This document shows, one piece after another, positions 45,563-54,084 of a stretch of 64,000 nucleotides of DNA. The DNA is from Campylobacter concisus (lineage in GTDB: Bacteria > Campylobacterota > Campylobacteria > Campylobacterales > Campylobacteraceae), in assembly GCF_003048535.1 (NCBI RefSeq), contig NZ_PIRQ01000006.1:1-64000 (forward strand). Direction: 5' to 3'. Numbering within the stretch: position 1 is the stretch's first letter; every line of letters begins with the position of its first letter. The notes beneath the pieces are model-generated. The model was not told where the DNA came from. It saw nothing but the letters and a program-made list of their open reading frames with translations, and ran no database searches. The translations under genes and the position numbers were made by a program.

Positions 45563-46423
45563 TTGGCTAATATCGCGGCTATGATAAAGGCAAAAAAGCA
45601 CTTTGGACAGAATTTTTTACAAGACAAAGCGACACTAGATAAGATCATCCAAGCGATACCCAATGACGTAGCAAACGTCGTTGAGATTGGGCCTGGCTTA
45701 GGTGATTTGACATTTAGACTTTTGCAAATTTACAAGACGACCTGTTTTGAGATAGATTGTGAGCTGTTTCAAATTTTAAAGGTCAAATTTGCAAATGAGA
45801 TCCAAAATGGACAATTAAAACTTTTTTGTAAAGATGCTTTAGAGCAGTGGCAGCAAGAGGGCGGACTAAGTAGCGAAAACTACTTTTTGGTCGCAAATTT
45901 GCCCTATTACGTTGCTACGAAGATGATCCTAAATGCGATAGATGACGAAAAATGCCTTGGCCTTATTGTGATGATACAAAAAGAGGTTGCTCTTAAATTT
46001 AGTGCAAAGAGCAAGGATAAAGAATTTAGCGCTTTATCGATCCTTGCTTCACTTCAAGGCAGGTGTGAGCTTTTGTTTGACGTGGATGCAAAGCTTTTTA
46101 ATCCACCCCCAAAGGTCACATCCTCAGTCATCAAGCTACAAAAAACAAAAAAGATTTTTGGCAAAGACGGGATTTTCAAAGATGCAAAACAATACGAGGC
46201 TTTTAAAGTATTTTTAAAAGCTGCGTTTGCTTCTCCAAGAAAGACGCTTTTGAAAAATTTATCTACAAATTTCGAGAAAAAAGCGTTAGAAGAAATTTTT
46301 GAGAGCCTAGCTTTAAACCAAAATTTACGTCCACACGAGCTAGATGTCGATTCTTATCTAAAAGTATTTAAAAGATTAAAGGAAGATAATGAACGACAAA
46401 AACGAAGAGAAAGTTGTAACTAA
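45563..46423 (+). CDS. ksgA: 16S rRNA dimethyladenosine methyltransferase
   Basis: KsgA (RsmA) dimethylates A1518 and A1519 near the 3' end of 16S rRNA. KKHFGQNFL (near the N-terminus), VVEIGPGLGDLT (SAM loop) and NLPYYVATKMI (NLPY catalytic motif) are all present. Two starts are possible: TTG at 45563 or ATG at 45581 (MIKAKKHFGQNFL), the latter closer to the family N-terminus; neither has a strong ribosome site. The 3' end overlaps the rnj start by 35 bases, so rnj translation is coupled. The C. jejuni order ksgA-rnj is kept. Confidence 0.94.
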   Translation: MANIAAMIKAKKHFGQNFLQDKATLDKIIQAIPNDVANVVEIGPGLGDLTFRLLQIYKTTCFEIDCELFQILKVKFANEIQNGQLKLFCKDALEQWQQEGGLSSENYFLVANLPYYVATKMILNAIDDEKCLGLIVMIQKEVALKFSAKSKDKEFSALSILASLQGRCELLFDVDAKLFNPPPKVTSSVIKLQKTKKIFGKDGIFKDAKQYEAFKVFLKAAFASPRKTLLKNLSTNFEKKALEEIFESLALNQNLRPHELDVDSYLKVFKRLKEDNERQKRRESCN

Positions 46424-48518
46424 CCAAAGCAAAAACAACAAAAGACGAAGATTTAGACCAAAAAATAAACCAAAACAAGAAGGCGAAACTACCGAGCAAG
46501 CTTCACTAGCAAGCAAAAGCGTAATAGATAACTTCTTTGCAGCAGAGCAGGCTGAGAATAAAGCGCATGCCAAGCCAAAGAGCCAAATTTCTCGCCCAAA
46601 AAAGCCAAGAAATAACAAAAATCAAAACAAAAACGGCGAAAATAATAAGCCAAAAGAGCAAAAACAAGAATCACAAGAAATAAAAGCCAAAACACAAGAA
46701 CAAAAAGAAAAGCCAAAAAAGGCCAAAAAGCCAAAGAAAAATTTACCTGCAAAACTAAACGGCAATGAACAATGGCAGCAAGATATCGCAAGTGCAATGG
46801 TAGCAAACAAGGCCGTTCACGAGCTTCGTCTGGAGCCGATGAAGTATCTAAACTCAAGCGAACATAAAATTCGTATAACGCCACTTGGCGGTCTTGGTGA
46901 GATCGGCGGCAATATGACGATATTTGAGACCGAAACTAGCGCGATCATCGTTGATATCGGCATGAGCTTTCCAAGCGAGAGTATGCACGGCGTGGATATA
47001 CTAATCCCTGACTTTGACTATGTTAGAAAAATAAAAGATAAGATAAAAGGCGTCATCATCACTCACGCGCACGAGGATCACATCGGCGCAGTGCCATATT
47101 TTTACAAAGAGTTTAAATTTCCGATTTACGCCACACCGCTTCCGCTTGGCATGATAAATAATAAATTTGAAGAGCACGGACTAAAGCAAGAGCGCTCACT
47201 CTTTCGCTCAGTCGAAAAGAGAAAACCATATCTTATAGGCGACTTTGAAGTCGAGTGGATACACATCACCCACTCTATCATCGATGCTAGCGCGCTAGCC
47301 ATCACGACAAAGGCAGGCACCATCATCCATACGGGCGACTTTAAGATCGACCATACGCCGATCGACGGCTACCCAACTGATCTTGGCAGACTTGCATACT
47401 ACGGCGAAAGAGGTGTATTGTGTCTAATGAGCGATAGCACAAATAGCTACCGAGAGGGCTTTACAAAAAGCGAAAGTAGTGTTGGCAAGACCTTTGACGC
47501 GATATTCTCAAAGGCCAAAGGTCGCGTCATTATGAGCACATTTAGTTCAAACATCCACCGCGTCTATCAAGCGATCGAGTGGGGACTAAAATATAACCGC
47601 AAAGTCTGTGTCATCGGCAGATCAATGGAGAGAAATTTATATACTGCAATGGAGCTTGGCTATATCAAACTTGATAAGAAAATTTTTATCGACGCTAACG
47701 AGGTTGGTAAATTCAAAGATGATGAGGTGTTAATCGTAACAACAGGGAGCCAAGGTGAGACCATGAGTGCGCTATACCGAATGGCTACCGATGAGCACAA
47801 ATATATAAAAATAAAACCAACAGATCAGATCATCATCAGTTCAAAGGCGATCCCTGGTAATGAAAGCAGTATCTCAACTGTATTAAATTTCCTAATAAAA
47901 TCAGGCGCGAGCGTCGCTTACCAGGACTTTAGCGAGATCCACGTCAGCGGTCACGCAGCACAAGAAGAGCAAAAGCTGATGCTACGTCTTATAAAACCAA
48001 AATTTTTCTTACCAGTTCACGGCGAGTACAATCACATCGCAAAACACAAAGAGACGGCTATAAGCTGCGGCGTAGATGAGAGAAATATCTATCTGATGAG
48101 CGATGGCGATCAAATGGAGCTTTGCCAAAAGTACTTAAAGCGTGTAAAAACCGTAAAAACCGGCAAAGTTTTCATAGACAATCAAATAAATAAACAAATT
48201 TCAGATGATGTCGTCATCGATAGGCAAAACTTAGCTGAAGCAGGGGTCGTCATGATAATCGCTCAAATTTCACGCCACGGTGCAAAACTCATCAATAAGC
48301 CTCGCGTCATTAGCTACGGCCTTGTGGGAGATAAGCAAGATGGCGAGTTTAGAAAAGAGATGGAGGGCGTGTTGGAGCAATACCTAAGCAACGTTAAAGA
48401 GGAGCTTTTGAAAGACAGCAGGATGCTCGAGGGGCAGGTGCGTCAGGTCATCCGAAAACACATCTTTAGAAAAGTCAAAAAATACCCGACTATCGTGCCT
48501 ATTATCTATCTAATGTAA
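46389..48518 (+). CDS. rnj: ribonuclease J
   Basis: RNase J is the main mRNA-degrading 5' exonuclease and endonuclease of epsilonproteobacteria, in place of RNase E. The 709-residue protein has a lysine/asparagine/glutamine-rich, low-complexity N-terminal extension (about 1-155) and then the metallo-beta-lactamase core from LGGLGEIGGN. The metal motif HAHEDH is at 226-231, with the beta-CASP region after it (SDSTNSYREGFT, HVSGHAAQEEQKLM). Known Helicobacter RNase J also has an N-terminal extension that helps bind helicase RhpA and RNA. It begins inside the end of ksgA. Confidence 0.95.
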   Translation: MNDKNEEKVVTNQSKNNKRRRFRPKNKPKQEGETTEQASLASKSVIDNFFAAEQAENKAHAKPKSQISRPKKPRNNKNQNKNGENNKPKEQKQESQEIKAKTQEQKEKPKKAKKPKKNLPAKLNGNEQWQQDIASAMVANKAVHELRLEPMKYLNSSEHKIRITPLGGLGEIGGNMTIFETETSAIIVDIGMSFPSESMHGVDILIPDFDYVRKIKDKIKGVIITHAHEDHIGAVPYFYKEFKFPIYATPLPLGMINNKFEEHGLKQERSLFRSVEKRKPYLIGDFEVEWIHITHSIIDASALAITTKAGTIIHTGDFKIDHTPIDGYPTDLGRLAYYGERGVLCLMSDSTNSYREGFTKSESSVGKTFDAIFSKAKGRVIMSTFSSNIHRVYQAIEWGLKYNRKVCVIGRSMERNLYTAMELGYIKLDKKIFIDANEVGKFKDDEVLIVTTGSQGETMSALYRMATDEHKYIKIKPTDQIIISSKAIPGNESSISTVLNFLIKSGASVAYQDFSEIHVSGHAAQEEQKLMLRLIKPKFFLPVHGEYNHIAKHKETAISCGVDERNIYLMSDGDQMELCQKYLKRVKTVKTGKVFIDNQINKQISDDVVIDRQNLAEAGVVMIIAQISRHGAKLINKPRVISYGLVGDKQDGEFRKEMEGVLEQYLSNVKEELLKDSRMLEGQVRQVIRKHIFRKVKKYPTIVPIIYLM

Positions 48519-48527
48519 GGGAAATTT

Positions 48528-49481
48528 ATGCAGACAATGAACCAAATCGCGGCCGAAGTTTTAAAGATAGAAGCAAACGAGCTTTTAAGGCATGCTAAAA
48601 ATTTAGCCATAGAAGATGCTGTAAATTTGATATTTAATACAAAGGGCAAGGTCATAGTCACAGGCGTTGGCAAGAGTGGTCATGTGGGCGCAAAGATCGC
48701 TGCCACACTTGCAAGTACTGGCACGCCAAGCTTTTTCTTACACCCAACAGAGGCTATGCACGGCGACCTTGGCATGATAGAAAAAGATGATGTTTTGTTA
48801 GCCATTAGCTTTAGTGGCGAAAGCGATGAGCTTATCAAAATTTTACCTCACGTAAAGCGCTTTGGCGTAAAGATCGTCGCCATGGCAAGAAGTAAAACAA
48901 GCTCACTTGGTAAATTTAGCGATGCATTTATTAGCATAGATGTAGAGAAAGAGGCCTGCCCACTAAATGCTGCTCCAACAGCATCAACTACGCTAACGTT
49001 AGCTCTTGGCGATGCGCTAGCTGTTTGTTTGATGAAAAAGCGAGACTTTAAAAAAGAGGACTTTGCAAATTTTCATCCAGGTGGTAGCCTTGGCAAGAGG
49101 CTATTTTTAAAGGTCAAAGATGTGATGAGAAGCGAAAATTTACCGATAGTTCGTTGGAATGCGAGCCTAAAAAAAGCAATCGATACGATGACGCATGGCA
49201 AACTTGGCACGGTCCTAATCGTCGATAAAGATGGTGTGTTAGATGCTATTTTAAGCGACGGCGATCTTAGACGTGCACTTATGAGGGAAGACTTTGACCT
49301 AGACGAGCCAGCAATGAAATTTGCAACCTTACATCCAAAAGAGATAAACAACAAGGAAATGTTAGCCGTGGATGCGTTAGCCCTCATAGAAAAATATAAA
49401 ATTCAGCTTCTAGCCGTCGTAGAAAACAGCGTGCCTGTAGGTGTTTTACACATCCATGACCTTGCAAATTTAGGACTATAA
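48528..49481 (+). CDS. kdsD: D-arabinose-5-phosphate isomerase (KpsF/GutQ family)
   Basis: The enzyme converts ribulose 5-phosphate to arabinose 5-phosphate, the first committed step to Kdo for lipooligosaccharide. The 317-residue protein has a SIS domain (about 35-165, GVGKSGHVGAKIAATLASTG and SFSGESDEL) followed by two CBS domains (about 200-317). The length fits the family. It lies nine bases after rnj and two bases before rluB, so it is in their transcript. The name kdsD rather than kpsF is chosen by its non-capsule context. Confidence 0.9.
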   Translation: MQTMNQIAAEVLKIEANELLRHAKNLAIEDAVNLIFNTKGKVIVTGVGKSGHVGAKIAATLASTGTPSFFLHPTEAMHGDLGMIEKDDVLLAISFSGESDELIKILPHVKRFGVKIVAMARSKTSSLGKFSDAFISIDVEKEACPLNAAPTASTTLTLALGDALAVCLMKKRDFKKEDFANFHPGGSLGKRLFLKVKDVMRSENLPIVRWNASLKKAIDTMTHGKLGTVLIVDKDGVLDAILSDGDLRRALMREDFDLDEPAMKFATLHPKEINNKEMLAVDALALIEKYKIQLLAVVENSVPVGVLHIHDLANLGL

Positions 49482-49483
49482 AA

Positions 49484-50257
49484 ATGGAAAAAACAAGACT
49501 TAATAAATTTATCTCACACAACACAAACTACTCACGCCGTGAGGCAGATGAGCTGATAAAAGCTGGCAAGGTTAGTATAGCAGGGCGTGTGGTTAGCGAT
49601 CTTGCGACAAGTGTGGACGAAGATGATAAAGTTCGTATAAATGGCCGTTTGATAAAGCTAAAGAAGGAATTTACTGTTATCGTTTATCACAAACAAAAGG
49701 GCGAGCTAGTTAGCAAGAAAGATGACCGCGGACGAAAGACGATCTATGATACGTTAGATAAGAAATTTGCTAAATTTGTTAGTGTGGGGCGCTTAGACTA
49801 CGCGAGCGAAGGACTACTTTTGCTAACTGACGCCCCAGCGATCGCCACAGCTCTCATGAATAGCGACTTAGAGCGCGAATACTATCTAAAAGTAAAAGGC
49901 GAAGTAACGAAAGAGGTTATTGAGGCAATGACAAATGGCTTCTTTGCCAAGGATGCTACCAAAGGCGCGCACGCAAAAACTACTATAAAATCAATGGAGT
50001 TTAAGCCTTTTCTAGCCTACAAAGTCTTTGGCTCAAGCGGCGGCTATACAAAACTAAAGGTCATCATCAACGAGGGTCAAAACAGAGAGCTTCGCCGTTT
50101 CTTTGGATACTTTGACCTTGAAGTAATGGATCTAAAAAGGGTTAGTTTTGGACGTGTTAGCCTTGATATGCTAAAGCCTGGCAAATGGCGCTACTTTGAA
50201 AACAGCGAATACGAAGATCTAAGAGACTTTTTAAAAGTTAATAACGTTAGATACTAA
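49484..50257 (+). CDS. rluB: RsuA/RluB-type rRNA pseudouridine synthase
   Basis: The 257-residue protein starts with an S4 domain (about 3-60, TRLNKFISHNTNYSRREAD) and continues with the RsuA/RluB catalytic domain; the catalytic aspartate is Asp105 in GRLDYASEGLLLL. The later INEGQNRELRRFFGY is the family signature. It modifies a 23S rRNA uridine, probably U2605. It ends the ksgA-rnj-kdsD-rluB run. Confidence 0.92.
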   Translation: MEKTRLNKFISHNTNYSRREADELIKAGKVSIAGRVVSDLATSVDEDDKVRINGRLIKLKKEFTVIVYHKQKGELVSKKDDRGRKTIYDTLDKKFAKFVSVGRLDYASEGLLLLTDAPAIATALMNSDLEREYYLKVKGEVTKEVIEAMTNGFFAKDATKGAHAKTTIKSMEFKPFLAYKVFGSSGGYTKLKVIINEGQNRELRRFFGYFDLEVMDLKRVSFGRVSLDMLKPGKWRYFENSEYEDLRDFLKVNNVRY

Positions 50258-50329
50258 TATTAGGCTTGTTTCTCTAACAAAGAGGCAAGCCAAACCACAA
50301 TAACTACGAATTTGCAAAATGGAGAAAAA

Positions 50330-50627
50330 ATGAAAAAGGCTGTTCTTTTATCTGTGATATTGCTAACCACTGGCTTTTGCGAGGATCTTTTTGAGCTTAG
50401 ACTTGAAGCACAATAAAGGTGACTTATGATAAAGCAACTAAGCAATAGCAAAATGCTTATGATAGTTGAAATATTGATTGTTGCTTTAATTTAGGAGTTA
50501 TATATGAAAATAAACAAGGATTAAGACAAAATATCGCACCGAAAAAGAATATTTTGGTAAAGCTTGCGAATTAGGGCTTCAACCAGGGTGTGACGTTTAT
50601 AAAAAGTTAAACGAAAAAGGCCTTTAA
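50330..50627 (+). pseudogene. decayed secreted Sel1-type protein gene
   Basis: ATG at 50330 with GGAGAAAAA upstream starts a 28-codon signal-peptide frame (MKKAVLLSVILLTTGFCEDL) that stops at 50416. A second ribosome site and ATG near 50504 give only seven codons. From 50529 a 32-codon remnant, KYRTEKEYFGKACELGLQP..., ends at 50627 and is a typical last Sel1/HcpA-like repeat with the CELG...GC cysteine pair. The parts fit one former secreted protein, now broken by a deletion and stops. An intact Sel1 protein lies at 55279-56106. The remainder of 50258-50677 shows nothing else. Confidence 0.55.
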
Positions 50628-50677
50628 TACTAAAAATAATCCAACAGGGTTCTAGCAAATTTAGAGCTCTAATAAAT

Positions 50678-51187
50678 TTATATCTTATTTTCTGAAAGTA
50701 GGATGTTTATATATGGATTTAGTAGCGTCTCACCACGTGCTGCGTATAACAAGACCTCTTTAAAGTAGTTGTCGTTTATGCCATATGTGTGAAACTCATA
50801 TGCCCCTATGCCGTATCCCATCGGCGTTATATCAACCCTTGAGTACCACGCATTTTGCGCTAGGATGTAGCGATTTGTATCTCTTGAATAGACATATAGC
50901 TTGATCTTTTCCTTATCTTTTTCAGCCATATACCAGATGAAAGAATTTGTGATGTCGTTAAAAAAGTAGATGTCGCCATTTGGCATGATGGCTTGGGCTG
51001 TGTCGTTGTTATCAGCAATAAGCGTCCTACTCTCATAACATATAAATTTATTTGGCGTAAGTTGCTCGATCGGCTCAGATTTGCCATTATTTAAAACTAA
51101 AATTTTATCGTCGCTTATATCAGCATTATAGGCAAGTACAGCTAGAACTAGAGCTAACAAACACAAAGAAAAAATTTGCTTTATCAA
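50678..51187 (-). CDS. degenerate NosL-family protein at the end of the mcc locus
   Basis: Translation most likely starts at TTG 51187 behind GAGGATTTT, touching the stop of the upstream membrane protein; a longer ATG start at 51247 would overlap it by 64 bases. The 169-residue product has an N-terminal membrane helix or signal (IFSLCLLALVLAVLAYNA) and a periplasmic domain with the NosL hallmark TPMGYGIGAYEF and a G-DIYFFNDI segment. The usual CxxC of NosL copper chaperones is reduced to one Cys (FICYES). It may be a partner in metal delivery that does not itself bind Cu(I) in the usual manner. It is the last gene of the cluster. Confidence 0.6.
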   Translation of the reverse strand: MIKQIFSLCLLALVLAVLAYNADISDDKILVLNNGKSEPIEQLTPNKFICYESRTLIADNNDTAQAIMPNGDIYFFNDITNSFIWYMAEKDKEKIKLYVYSRDTNRYILAQNAWYSRVDITPMGYGIGAYEFHTYGINDNYFKEVLLYAARGETLLNPYINILLSENKI

Positions 51188-52137
51188 AATAAAAATCCTC
51201 TTAGCAAATAATATTTTAGGACATAAAGCGAGCATATCAGCACGCAAACACCTAGCCAGATCGATGAAAATTTGAGCTTGTGTGAGTAGTTTGTCTTTGT
51301 GATCATCTCAACAAGATATGGCATAAGGCCGTAAAATACACCGAGAAACAAACTGCCCCAGATGAGGTAGCCAACATAAAAATAATCACCTTTTAGCATG
51401 CAGTATGGGCATTTGTGGTTTGGCTGCTCGTAAACATAAAGGCCAAAAAAGTAGGTGATGGCGTAGTAGCTAAGCACTAAAAATAACAAATTTGCCACAA
51501 AGCTCGCCATACTTTGCTTTAAAAAATTTAGCACCAAAATGACAAAAAATAGCACGAAAAATACGCTCACTAAACCAAAATTTGTATAGCCAAATGGTAG
51601 CTTTGGAGCTTGAAAAGTAACAGAACAGCAAAAGACTGGCACCTTTAGTGGGATATTGTAAAAAAACGAAATTTCTATACCAAGCTCGAGCAATATCATC
51701 ACAAAAAGGCAGATAAAAATGGCGTATTTTTTCTTTAGATAAGGGAAATTTAGAGCCTGCAAGTCAAGCTTATTTATAACCAGCCAAATACCAAGTCCAA
51801 AGATCAGCAAAATTTTAGTGAGCATCAATATGCCACCAAATTTATTTGAGCCAATCACGCCAGCTGAACACATGGCACCAGGCACAATGTCAGAGAGTTC
51901 ATTTAGGCAAAGTGCAAAAAATATAAACAATACGATCTTGATACAGACACAAAAAAGCAAGATAGTATTTACAAGATAGTTTTGCTTTTCAAGCGAGTAT
52001 TGAAGCGATGTTAGTGCGTTGTAGTCCCACGACCTCACTATCCTAACGACGTAAAAGAGCGAAATACTCATCAAAACTAAAAGCACAAACTCCGCTAACA
52101 AAAAGGCAATAACGGCGTTTGATAAAAAGACACTCAT
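51184..52137 (-). CDS. polytopic membrane protein with conserved cysteines (CC, CPYC)
   Basis: The 317-residue protein has about eight membrane helices. Its cysteines stand at membrane edges: Cys90 (PGAMCSAG), Cys170-Cys171 and Cys243-x2-Cys246 (HKCPYCMLKGDY). The CPYC element resembles a thiol-disulfide or metal-binding site. I do not recognise a named family. It lies between an ABC ATPase, which it overlaps by four bases, and the degenerate NosL gene, so a role in handling copper or thiols for the periplasm is inferred from context. It could act as a second permease-like subunit of the ABC system or as an electron-transfer protein. Confidence 0.6.
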   Translation of the reverse strand: MSVFLSNAVIAFLLAEFVLLVLMSISLFYVVRIVRSWDYNALTSLQYSLEKQNYLVNTILLFCVCIKIVLFIFFALCLNELSDIVPGAMCSAGVIGSNKFGGILMLTKILLIFGLGIWLVINKLDLQALNFPYLKKKYAIFICLFVMILLELGIEISFFYNIPLKVPVFCCSVTFQAPKLPFGYTNFGLVSVFFVLFFVILVLNFLKQSMASFVANLLFLVLSYYAITYFFGLYVYEQPNHKCPYCMLKGDYFYVGYLIWGSLFLGVFYGLMPYLVEMITKTNYSHKLKFSSIWLGVCVLICSLYVLKYYLLRGFLF

Positions 52138-52802
52138 ACTATCTCTCCATTTTGTAAGCTGACAACTCTATCTGTTGCACTTAGCTCATCAAAAATGCTA
52201 TCGTGAGTAGCGACAATGACACTCTTTTTTAGAGTTTTAAAAGACTCTAGTAAGCCCAAAAATGCACGTGCATTTTGTCTGTCTAAATTTGCCGTTGGCT
52301 CATCAGCCAAGATGATGTTAGCATCCATAGATAAAGCTCTAGCTACCGCGCATCTTTGACGCTCGCCACCACTTAAATTTGATACGTTCTCATCTTTTTT
52401 ATGAGCAATATTTGCGAGGCTTAGAGCCTTTTTTATCATCTCATCTCGCACATTTGCCTTAAAATTTGTTAGAGCAAATGGAGCTAATAAATTTTCATAT
52501 ACACTTAGCCCCTCGATGAGGTTAAAATTTTGAAAGATAAGCCCAAGCCTTTTGTGTCTAAGCTCAGAGCAAAAGACATCAGGCAGCTTTGCGATGTTAG
52601 TGCCATCTATCAAAATTTCTCCACTAGTTGGCTTTTGAAGTAGGGCGATAAGAGAAAGTAGAGTGCTTTTACCGCTTCCACTAATGCCTTTTAGTATCAC
52701 TAGCTCGCCGTCATTAATATCTAAATTTATATTTTTTAAAGCACAAAACTCATTTTGTTTGTTTTGGTTATAAACCAGGCTAACACCTCTTATATTTATC
52801 AT
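52134..52802 (-). CDS. ABC transporter ATPase, MacB/LolD type
   Basis: The 222-residue ATPase has Walker A GISGSGKST (39-47), Q-loop IFQNFNL, signature LSGGERQR and Walker B IILADEPTA, in family order. Such subunits drive MacB/LolCDE-type permeases that move lipoproteins or perform mechanical work across the periplasm. It overlaps the permease gene before it and the cysteine-rich membrane protein after it by four bases each, so all three are made together. Confidence 0.9.
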   Translation of the reverse strand: MINIRGVSLVYNQNKQNEFCALKNINLDINDGELVILKGISGSGKSTLLSLIALLQKPTSGEILIDGTNIAKLPDVFCSELRHKRLGLIFQNFNLIEGLSVYENLLAPFALTNFKANVRDEMIKKALSLANIAHKKDENVSNLSGGERQRCAVARALSMDANIILADEPTANLDRQNARAFLGLLESFKTLKKSVIVATHDSIFDELSATDRVVSLQNGEIV

Positions 52803-53908
52803 TTTAGCCCCTCATTTATGTCACTACTCGCTACTCTCCATGAAGGTATGAGTACAAACGCCAAAAATGGTATTACGCCAAAAACAAAGATCAAAAAGAG
52901 CTTATCAAACTCTAAAATAGGTGTGAAATTTGTAAAATTTAAAAGCTCATCACCTAAAAATATCCCTTTTAGAAGTGGAGCGTTTAATACAAAAACAAAG
53001 AGATAAGCCAGTATAACACCGAGTAAAAAAGCACTAACGCTCACGATGAAATTTTGTATAAATTTTAAAAATATAATATCTTTTATACAAAAACCAATGC
53101 TCCTTAAAATAGCTATTTCACGCTTTTTACTACCATATGCGAGTGAAATTTGGTTTTTAAGCAAGACAAAGAATATAAGCATAACGCTAACGTAAATGCT
53201 CATGAAAATTCCACCCTTATAATAGTAAAGGTGCCTAACCTTAGCCACCTCATCTTCTATACTAAGGGCGAAAGAATTTGGATATAAATTCTCTATTTTT
53301 AAAGCTACTTCACTGATCTCATCAGTATTTGGCACTTCAACGTAGAGCTTCGTATACTCTTCATCTTTTAAATTTAAGATAGCCCTTAGCGTATTTGGAT
53401 GCAAAAATATAGCGTTATTTGAGATTAAACCACTTTGTGTCGGCATAGTCTTTAATATCTTTACTGGTATCATGCGCTCTTCAGTCAAAAAATTAAAGCT
53501 CTCATCGTAGTAAAGCTCATTCATCGCCGCCTTTACACCTTCTCCGACGATCATCTCATCCTCTTTTAAGCTATCATCTTCATATAGATGAAACCAAACA
53601 CGCTTTTGAACGAAGTAGTACTCTCCATCAACCACGCCCCTTACATCACTTACGCCATCGATCTTTGAGATGTCGTAGATATAGCCAGGGTGCATGAGAT
53701 CATTTTTGCCAGCACGAAATGCACTCACTACGATACTTGATCTATCTTTTACTAAATTTATAAGATCATGTTGGATCGATCCAGAGATGAAAAGTACCGA
53801 GCTTAGCACAAAGATAATAAGTGCAAAGAGGCAAAAGCTAAAAAGGTGATCCTTCATATCTTTAAAAAGCAGAACCACAGCATAGTTTATAAAATTTTTA
53901 CCTATCAT
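52799..53908 (-). CDS. ABC transporter permease, MacB/FtsX type
   Basis: The ATG at 53908 (MIGKNFINYAVVLLF) is preferred; it overlaps the end of the small upstream gene (ATGATAGGTAA). A longer in-frame start at 53953 is less natural. The 369-residue protein has an N-terminal helix (about 15-40), a periplasmic domain (about 45-230) and a C-terminal three-helix FtsX domain (about 235-360). It resembles the permeases of NosL/NosD-associated exporters and LolCE. Together with the ATPase it would form a homodimeric transporter; the cargo is unknown, copper-site assembly being the contextual guess. Confidence 0.85.
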   Translation of the reverse strand: MIGKNFINYAVVLLFKDMKDHLFSFCLFALIIFVLSSVLFISGSIQHDLINLVKDRSSIVVSAFRAGKNDLMHPGYIYDISKIDGVSDVRGVVDGEYYFVQKRVWFHLYEDDSLKEDEMIVGEGVKAAMNELYYDESFNFLTEERMIPVKILKTMPTQSGLISNNAIFLHPNTLRAILNLKDEEYTKLYVEVPNTDEISEVALKIENLYPNSFALSIEDEVAKVRHLYYYKGGIFMSIYVSVMLIFFVLLKNQISLAYGSKKREIAILRSIGFCIKDIIFLKFIQNFIVSVSAFLLGVILAYLFVFVLNAPLLKGIFLGDELLNFTNFTPILEFDKLFLIFVFGVIPFLAFVLIPSWRVASSDINEGLK

Positions 53909-54083
53909 AGACAAAGCCTTTTTGCCCCTTTTGGTTAAAACTAAAAGCAGCATTTGCTCTTGTTATCTTAGAAATTTCTCTTAGCTCATCTTGCTTTGAT
54001 TTGTGGTCAAAGCTAAGGTAGTGCGCCGCCAAAAGCGTATAAGAGAGTCCAAAAAATAACGCCAAAAAAACTAGAAATTTCAC
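53898..54083 (-). CDS. 61-residue single-span membrane protein
   Basis: The protein begins with a membrane helix or uncleaved signal (MKFLVFLALFFGLSYTLLAAHYL) and has a short basic periplasmic tail of about 38 residues. The gene starts one base after the double-NosL stop and overlaps the permease ATG by 11 bases, so it is firmly part of the unit. No family is recognised. It may help the permease or the NosL protein dock. Confidence 0.6.
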   Translation of the reverse strand: MKFLVFLALFFGLSYTLLAAHYLSFDHKSKQDELREISKITRANAAFSFNQKGQKGFVYDR

Positions 54084-54084
54084 A

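Noticed and set aside
46489..46884. 131-codon minus-strand frame inside rnj
   Set aside because: It mirrors the Lys-rich extension of RNase J, giving Leu/Phe runs; a shadow.
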